Of a stretch of 64,000 nt of DNA, positions 57,470 to 64,000 are shown one piece after another. A program made the position numbers and the translations under genes. Under the pieces are notes generated by a model. That model saw only the letters and a list, made by a program, of their open reading frames with translations, did not search any database and was not told the DNA's origin. This stretch comes from Actinostola sp. cb2023 (taxonomy: Eukaryota; Cnidaria; Anthozoa; Actiniaria; Actinostolidae): assembly GCA_033675265.1 (NCBI GenBank), contig JAUJYZ010000366.1:200008-264007 (forward strand), given 5' to 3'. Every line of letters starts with the position of its first letter. Positions within the stretch are counted from its first letter, which is position 1.

Positions 57470-58120
57470 CTTTTTTCCATCTATCCTTCTTTCCATCTAT
57501 CCTTCTTTCCATCTATCCTTCTTTCCATTTATCCTTCTTTCCATCTATCCTTCTTTCCATCTATCCTTCTTCCCACTGATCTATCCTTCTTTCCTTCTAT
57601 CCTTCTTTCCGTCTGTCCTTCTTTCCATCTAACCTTCTTTCCATCTATCCTTCTTTCTATCTATCCTTCTTTCCACTGATCTATCCTTCTTTCAATCTAT
57701 CCTTTTTTCCATCTATCCTTCTTTCCATCTATCCTTCTTTTCATCAATCCTTCTTACCATCTATCCTTCTTTCCATCTATCCTTCTTCTAGATCTCATCT
57801 AACCTTATTTCCATCTATCCTTCTTCCCACTGATCTATCCTTCTTTCCTTCTATCCTTCTTTCCGTATGTCCTTCTTTCCATCTAACCTTCTTTCCATCT
57901 ATACTTCTTTCTATCTATCCTTCTTTCCACTGATCTATCCTTCTTTCAATCTATCCTTTTTTCCATCTATCCTTCTTTCCATCAATCCTAATTCTTTCCA
58001 TCTATCCTTCTTACCATATATCCTTCTTTCCATCTATTCTTCTTTCCATCTCTCCTTCTTTCCATCTCTCCTTCTTTCCTTCTGACCTTCTTTCCATGTA
58101 TCCTTCTTTCCTTTCTTACA
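57470..58120 (-). repeat. pyrimidine tract before gene 13 stop
   Basis: TATCCTTCTTTCCATC units; same higher-order structure as 24170-24845 with unit gains and losses. Confidence 0.95.
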
Positions 58121-58152
58121 CATTTCATTCGTTCATCCCATCCTTCCATTCG

Positions 58153-59195
58153 TTATTGCTCACAGTTCGCAATTGCCGTTTTATTCATGTAAAACCGATG
58201 ATACTTCATTATTTTCGCACCTTCCAGACGACCCCCAATAGTAATAGTATTAACAACCTCACATTTTTTTGGGAATTTTCTAAAGTACTGAAATCCGGGT
58301 ATTTGCATCGCTGATACTCCAAATGATTTCGCTGCGACAGCTAAATATGTATCGTCTGTAGTGAACGGTGTTCTGTGCTGTGTATAGTTAAGGTACATCG
58401 GGACGCTCTCACCAGAGAAAACTTCGTACGCTCCTATTGCAAATGGCGGCCAATGGAACTCGCTGTATTCTTTACTTGAGACATACCACAGGCTTCTTGG
58501 ATCTCGGTCGACGTCGAGAGAATGGTTTCTGATGTGGCCAACATATAATGGAACAGGATGATCTTCATCTCTCAGCCATTTTAATAATGGTGGCACACGA
58601 ACGTACACATCGTCATCTGTCTTCATGATGTACTTGGATGTCAGTCGAAAAGAAGCCCACTGCAATGCCATGAACGTTTTAATGACAAGGTTTCTGTAAA
58701 TGTCTGCGAAGCTACCAATGATGATATCATTGTTCCTCAAAGCTTCTTTTTTGTTGAGTCGGTTCTCCTCGTCGCTGCACAACCCCAAGGAAAAGAACAC
58801 CTGCCATTTGTTCTCACTTTCCACTGCTGTCGTATTTGCCCATGTTTTTCGAATGGCAGATCTTCGAAGGCGGTGTTTCTCACCCGAACAGGCTGAATTC
58901 ACAACAACAGCGAGGTCCTATCTTCACAGAGAATCGTCGGTTCTATGTGAGGCTCGATGAGTAAAAACTTCGATCTCGACTTCACATCTCTTTTGAAGTG
59001 ATGAACGTACGGACAAGAATATGGCTGATTTAGTGCGGAAAGTATTTGCAAAGCTGTTGTCAAATTATATATGGTTCCTCCATTTTGTTCATGGTTAAAT
59101 GTCACAAGTAGACATAAGAATGTTGTCAACAAAACCAATACGACAAAAAACAATTTTGTTTTTCGATGATTTCTTCTACACCAAAGTGAACCCAT
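58153..59195 (-). pseudogene. galactosyltransferase (gene 13) with 7-base deletion
   Basis: Minus strand, start at 59195, KLFFVVLVLLTTFLCLLVTF anchor. A 7-base loss (GGTCCTATC against GGTCCAAGACCCTATC in gene 6) removes part of the DRLLDLAVV codons and shifts the frame near 58915. The rest is open as 249 codons with RRSAIRKTW, KTDDDVYVR, WPPFAIGAYEVFSG and DDTYLAVAA. It occupies the position of gene 6, yet its N- and C-terminal residues (SAMQIPGF, QHRTPFT) match gene 1 and its RNLVIKTF matches gene 2: a mosaic. Seven bases is an unlikely base-calling error. Confidence 0.88.
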
Positions 59196-60593
59196 CTTTC
59201 ATTTACAGCTTTCCGTTTACCCGACACTTGAATATTGGCGTGAGTTTTCAGAAGAAATAAAATATAACAGTGTCGCGCCAGTATAAGATTCAAAGTGTTC
59301 GTCCTGAAGTAATATTGTAGTGTTAACTCTTTAGATATTATTTATGTGAACACAGTGGTTAAGAGGCAGTCCCTGTAAGATTCGAGCAAAGTGGGAAATC
59401 GGCCCAAAATCAAGATTTTGAAACTTTGCCTGAATGAAGTCTACTATCTGCCTGTTTGATTGGTATGGCTTGTTTTCCTTGAAAATATTTATTTCGAATT
59501 TTACGAGCAAAAAACGAATTTTCACATTTTGACGAGGCGAATATGCAAATTTATCGAAATTCAAAATTCTCTCAAAAATTCAGCAGTCACTCTTTCAAAC
59601 TAAAATGCACTACGACGATCAATGTTCTATTGGACTATTTACTAAGCGTTATATATCTTAGTTTCAATCGACTTTCGCAAAGATATTTGAATGCAAAGAA
59701 GACCTAGTTTTGGAGAAACTCAGAGAGCGTAAAGTATGCTAATTTCAACTACCGAAAACCTTGTGTAGTAGAGCGAGTAAAATCAAATAAGTTTTATCCC
59801 CGTGAAGGCCAATAGTTGTAATAGTTTTCTGTAAAGAAATATCCGCGGGCACTCGATTGGTTTATTTGTGAGAGTGCTTTCAAATACATGAATATGCAAA
59901 TTTCACAATTCAAACGAATTCGCCGGTAAAGTATCAAACTATCGAAACGATCTGTTCTTAGCTTCACGGGTGCCTGACATTTGCTGAAATGACAAGATAA
60001 ATACGGTTTAGCTTATAATTATGTTCATTTAAAAGCTTGCTTACGATTTCGAGAGTAGTCATGTTGAATTAGGCAAAAACGCGCAATGTAACTTCTGAAT
60101 CATCAAAGTTATGGTTGCAAATCCGCAGCTTTGGGTTTATATAATACCAATTCGGTTAGCGGAAAAGCAATTAAGTACATCGACATCAAATCGAATGAAA
60201 ACCGGTATTAGTTAAATTGCGAAATCGAATGATTTAGAAAGTAAAAATATCATTTTAAATCATATAGTCGAGGTGTCCTGAAATCGACAACCTGTTGCTA
60301 ATTAATTCACCGGTGCTTTGGTCAGGTGTGTTTCGTTAATCAAGAATAGAACTTTAGAACCTTATTTCCTCTGAATTGCATTTAATAAATGCCAACTTTT
60401 ACTCTATGTAATCTTTTACATAAACTAAATATCCAAACAACGTGTACGTAGTACATTTATTGCATTTGTTGATTACCACTCAAAAGTCATGCACGTGATG
60501 CAGTTACCAAGGGACCGGTACGTTGTGCAATACAAGCAAAGTCTTGACATTTCAAGGAATGGAATGATTGTCAGTATTAAAGTCCTGTAGAAA
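59196..60593. other. 5' flank of gene 13, then unique spacer
   Basis: 59196-59359 matches the gene 1 flank; homology ends near 59359 (GTGGTTAA). 59360-60593 is single-copy AT-rich sequence with no supported gene. Confidence 0.55.
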
Positions 60594-63500
60594 ATGACGA
60601 AGTGTGGTATTGGTGCTGTTCTAGGCACAGAATGCGGCTTCGCAGTATATAGAGATAAGAATGCTGAGGTAATGCTGTCGATCAATGAATGTCGTCGCGA
60701 TATAACTGGGCATTTGAAGATGTTCAATCTGAGGGGACTCGCCAATGAAGGGGAACTCATAATGTGTAGAGCAGGTACGTACGTACGTGTAAACCGTTTG
60801 CTGTGTTACTACTTAACATGCACACATGCAGAAACGTTGCAATCTTGTGATTCTTTAGGTATTTTTGGTGATACAGACCTAGTTGTGTGCCCAAAGCACC
60901 GTGATAATTTGGGTATATATTGGAGGGGTCACCAGCGCCGCTGCCAGATTCCGCAGTCATTAGCTAACCATCCCTCAAACCAACCTAAGGGTGACCGGAC
61001 AGTCAGCAAATCTCTTTCACAAGCCGTATTCAAGCAAATTGGTGTGCTCGTTCCAATTGGATCAGGTAATGACGTAGTAACCGTCATAGCATTTCTAATA
61101 ACAAATATATTAAATTATATGTTGATGTCTAGCGATATGCAGAAGATGCCGAGAAACATTGAAAATGCCAATGGCGAAGGAGATGCTGATTCCGTCTGAA
61201 AATCCAAAACAGGTACAATGTACATGCATGTGAATGGAAATGACAGCCGCGAAGCGCGCACTCAATGACAGCATTGTTGCCGCGTGTTGCTCTATTTACT
61301 TTGACATTAAAGCTGCGACAAGCTATTATTATTATTATTATTATTATTTGCAATTCGCTCATCTTGTTTGCATCGCGCAGTTTGATTGAGAATTGTTTTA
61401 TACACTACTATGTTCAGTGTAGCATGACGGGCGTATTCATGTGAATGGCGCGAAAACCGAATCCACAGGTAGCCCACATTCCAACAATCCCTTTTCGTGT
61501 ATAAACGTAGTCGTTGGAATTGAAATATTGATCTACTTTAACCGGTAAACCATAATAACATTTAGGAACAACAGGGCCGTACATAACCCAAAATTCAAGG
61601 GGGGGACAGTACGTTTTTAAAAGGAAAAAATTAATAAAAATATTACAGTTCTTAGTACTTTTTGGTATATCTTTTTCGCCTTACTAGCGGGGGTAACTGC
61701 CCCCCTGCCCATGTGCTGTGTACGGCCCTGATAGTGGGACTGCATGACACAATAGCACAATCACTTAGCATATAAAACTGATGATGACCTTTAAATCGAA
61801 AATGTTTTTATACAATTTATTCATGTTTTCAAAATCTTCGCCTTTTACATATATATTTTATCAAGCAACCATTATGACAACCACTTAGCATCATAAAATC
61901 ATATATTTGTAGCCATCTATCGAAGTAAAAGATAGCCTTTCTGCCATTGACAACCTCACTGAAGAATTGAGCCGTCTCGACATCGCAAGTGACTTCTCGC
62001 CATCCTCATCTCAAGATACCCAGTACAACACAGAAGAGAGTGAAAGCCAAGTTCCACGCGAGGATTCCAAAGCTCAAGAGAGCAATGAAAATAGGAAGAC
62101 AGATGCACTGGATATATTTCTAGATGAGTCTAGTATTGGACCTCTTGGATCTATATTGAGACACCCTTGGGGTGACACGTCAACTAAAACGCGCTTGCAT
62201 TACACCACGAAAGCAAGCGCGATTATCGCTGAAGTGGTAAGAACTGTTGCACCGCAATCTGCTGCAGCATTGTGGACTGCAGTCAGAAATACTGACGAGG
62301 TCAGTAAATTACTTGCGAGCGATAAGCTGGGTAGTGAACTGTTGATAGCAGTTGCTGAGTCTTACAAACAGGCATCAAAGTCAGAAACCAAACGTCAGTT
62401 GCTGAGTCTTGTTGCCAGTAAAGTTAGCTATGCAGAGCTTACAAAACACATACCAGAACTGACCCGATACCAATTCACAGCAGCGAGGCGATACAGCATA
62501 GAAACCGGTGCTGGTCTTCGCTTGGACGCACCTCCGAAACAGATCAGAGAAAAAGTAGATCCTGGAAAACTTGAACACTTTCTCGATTTTGTGACATCTT
62601 CAAACATCGTGCAGGACCTGCCGTTTGGGAGAAGAACCCTAAAGCTTACCAGCGGGGCGGTAATAGACATCCCGAATGTGATCAGAACAGTGCTGCCATC
62701 TCGTCTTATAGTTCAGTATAACCAGTACTGTGAAGAGAGCTCTTACCAGCCCCTCTCCAGAACCACACTCTTCCGTATACTCTCCGAGTCTTGCGTTGCG
62801 TCAGTAAGAAAGAGTCTTCAAGGGCTTGACAACTATGCAGCTGAGGGTGGACGTGGATTCGATGACCTCATCTCCATCCTCGACACGCTCTTACAGTATG
62901 GTGCTGGTGATGCTATGATACGCCACCTGAAGGACCAGCTCAGGCAACTCAAACAATACATAAAAGGCGATTACAAGGTACGTATTGTTTAGTTAGAAAG
63001 GCAACTGTTTCATTTTTCTAATATTCGATTATTATTATTCACCCAAAAATACTGTCAGAGCTATCAGCCGGCGTTCAATCCAAATTAATAAACGATATAT
63101 CTGACTGGCTAATGTTGCTTTATCTCTAAAAAATTGTTTCCGGACTTCAGGTTCACTGCTTGCTGAATAGTCCAGTTGCCGACCATTGCAGAGTATTTTC
63201 CCTCAGTGACTCCAGTGTACAGTCCTACCAAGGTCAATGCGAGCATGAACACAACCAGTTATGTGACCGATGTGAGAGCTTAAAAGAAGTAAGTATTTTT
63301 CACAGTTGTTTATGTCTGGACTACACTCATCTGAATCCATTAGGCATCCCTAGTACCCTTTCTTGGCTACGCCACTGCTCATAACTTGTAATATAATGTT
63401 TTGCATACAAAATGCTTTGCCGCGCGACGTTTTCAATGTATGTGGTAAACAGATCCTTGTCAGTATTACAAGTTAAACGGTGCATGGTAATACAATTTGG

Positions 63501-64000
63501 TTCCTTTTACTGACTTTTTCAGACGCTTGTACAAGTGAAATCAGAAGTGATGTCAACCAAGCTTCCACAAGACATTCAAGACGACGCGCTTTTTACAACG
63601 CACACTGCATGTGATGCCATCCTCGCCTGGAAATCGCATCAGCTCAGAATGGTCCATCAAGATAAAGCAAGGACTGATGTACTCGAAACCCTTGAAGCAG
63701 ATACTGTCTTGATAATACAAGACTTTGCCATGAAGTTTTTACCGGCACAGTATAGAGAGACACAGGCTGAATTCTTCGGAAAAAGAGGAATTTCCTGGCA
63801 CATCACAGTATGTCAATCAAGAGTTAATAATGTGCTTGTAGCTGAAACGTTTGTTCATATCATTGAGTCTGGAATCCAGGACAGCAAAACAGTGGTAACT
63901 GTAATGGAGCATGTTCTACAGACACTCAAACGTGAACATCCCGAGTTAAGCAATGTATGTTATCGACAAGACAACGCGGGATGTTACCATTCAGCATCAA
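60594..64000 (+). CDS. spliced gene, Cys/His clusters and transposase-like Asp motifs (3' end beyond window)
   Basis: Six exons by splice sites and frame: 60594-60774, 60859-61065, 61133-61212, 61913-62977, 63151-63288, 63523-64000 (continuing); all introns GT-AG. ATG is the first Met after an in-frame TAG at 60588. The joined 716 residues show a first Cys/His cluster (CPKH 71-74, Cys 89, CRRC 132-135), an acidic linker, a helical domain (about 200-510), a second cluster (C541-x-H-x-H-x3-C-x2-C552), then DFAMKFLP (Asp 624) and YRQDNAGCYH (Asp 707). I recall this arrangement from an uncharacterised, multi-copy invertebrate family, most abundant in cnidarians. The two Asp motifs suggest an RNase H-fold nuclease or domesticated transposase; that is inference and no catalytic Glu is visible yet. 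Confidence 0.8.
61320..61350 (+). repeat. short ATT microsatellite in intron 3
   Basis: About eight ATT units at 61325-61348. Confidence 0.9.
61572..61730. mobile_element. 159-base MITE in intron 3
   Basis: Ends CAGGGCCGTACATA and the complement of CAGGGCCGTACACA are inverted repeats. The inside contains GGGGGGAC and CCCCCCTG words. CAGGG ends suggest hAT, but the 8-base flanks (AGGAACAA and ATAGTGGG) do not match, so no target duplication supports it. Confidence 0.65.

Larger units (their letters stand above)
37402..59359 (+). repeat. second copy of a 22-kb segment (direct segmental duplication)
   Basis: Matches 3857 to about 26080 in the same orientation, with an offset of about 33545-33563 up to 56900 and about 33287 after it, the step reflecting the extra segment at 23576-23920. 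The left half is nearly identical apart from homopolymer-length changes; the right half has more substitutions. The left break is inside gene 1/gene 8; the right break follows the 5' flank of gene 13. Confidence 0.9.

Noticed and set aside
59331..59564. 77-codon minus-strand ORF at the right edge of the duplication
   Set aside because: Crosses the duplication breakpoint; no domain recognised.
61572..61730. firm hAT assignment for the intron 3 MITE
   Set aside because: Terminal repeats fit, but the flanking 8-mers do not match.

Overview
The window reads as animal nuclear DNA. It is AT-rich and crowded with microsatellites, satellites and short inverted-repeat transposons, and the one clearly spliced gene (60.6-64.0 kb) has GT-AG introns of 67-700 bases. 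I think a marine invertebrate, most likely a cnidarian (anthozoan), but this rests on recalled resemblance of repeats and of the spliced gene; a lancelet or other invertebrate cannot be excluded.

Most of the window (3-59 kb) is a young, unstable cluster of single-exon, type II membrane glycosyltransferases of the beta-1,3-galactosyltransferase type (GT31; RRSAIRKTW, KTDDDVYVR and DDTYLAVAA motifs). Only three loci are intact: 3212-4264 (+), 14643-15680 (+) and 24860-25909 (-). The others are broken by frameshifts, nonsense codons, transposon insertions, microsatellite replacement or truncation (7.8, 19.4, 19.7, 34.3, 37.3, 41.3, 48.2, 52.9, 53.2 and 58.2 kb, plus fragments at 16.4, 29.7 and 50.0 kb). 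The coding strand after almost every stop codon is a long purine-rich GGAA/GGAT tract, and a conserved 5' flank of about 250-300 bases precedes several loci.

Layout. 1-3.2 kb: nested transposon insertions and the 5' flank of gene 1. 3.2-15.7 kb: three plus-strand genes (block A/B). 15.7-19.3 kb: block C (foldback element, gene fragment, 99-base satellite, an acidic coding-like fragment). 19.3-20.9 kb: a chimera of oppositely oriented gene pieces. 20.5-26.0 kb: A', an inverted copy of block A. 26.0-30.5 kb: C', an inverted copy of block C. 30.5-37.3 kb: a mostly unique stretch with several long-inverted-repeat elements, one of them hAT-like with a clean 8-base target duplication and a coding-like interior. 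37.4-59.36 kb: a second, direct copy of about 3.86-26.08 kb, with its left breakpoint inside galactosyltransferase codons. 59.36-60.6 kb: unique spacer. 60.6-64.0 kb: the 5' part of a six-or-more-exon gene with two Cys/His clusters and two spaced Asp motifs reminiscent of an RNase H-fold transposase, running off the window.

The genes do not form a pathway. The glycosyltransferase copies would act in the Golgi on surface glycans, and the interest lies in how the cluster is multiplying, inverting and decaying. Many differences between the two 22-kb copies are homopolymer-length changes, so some frameshifts may be sequencing or assembly errors.
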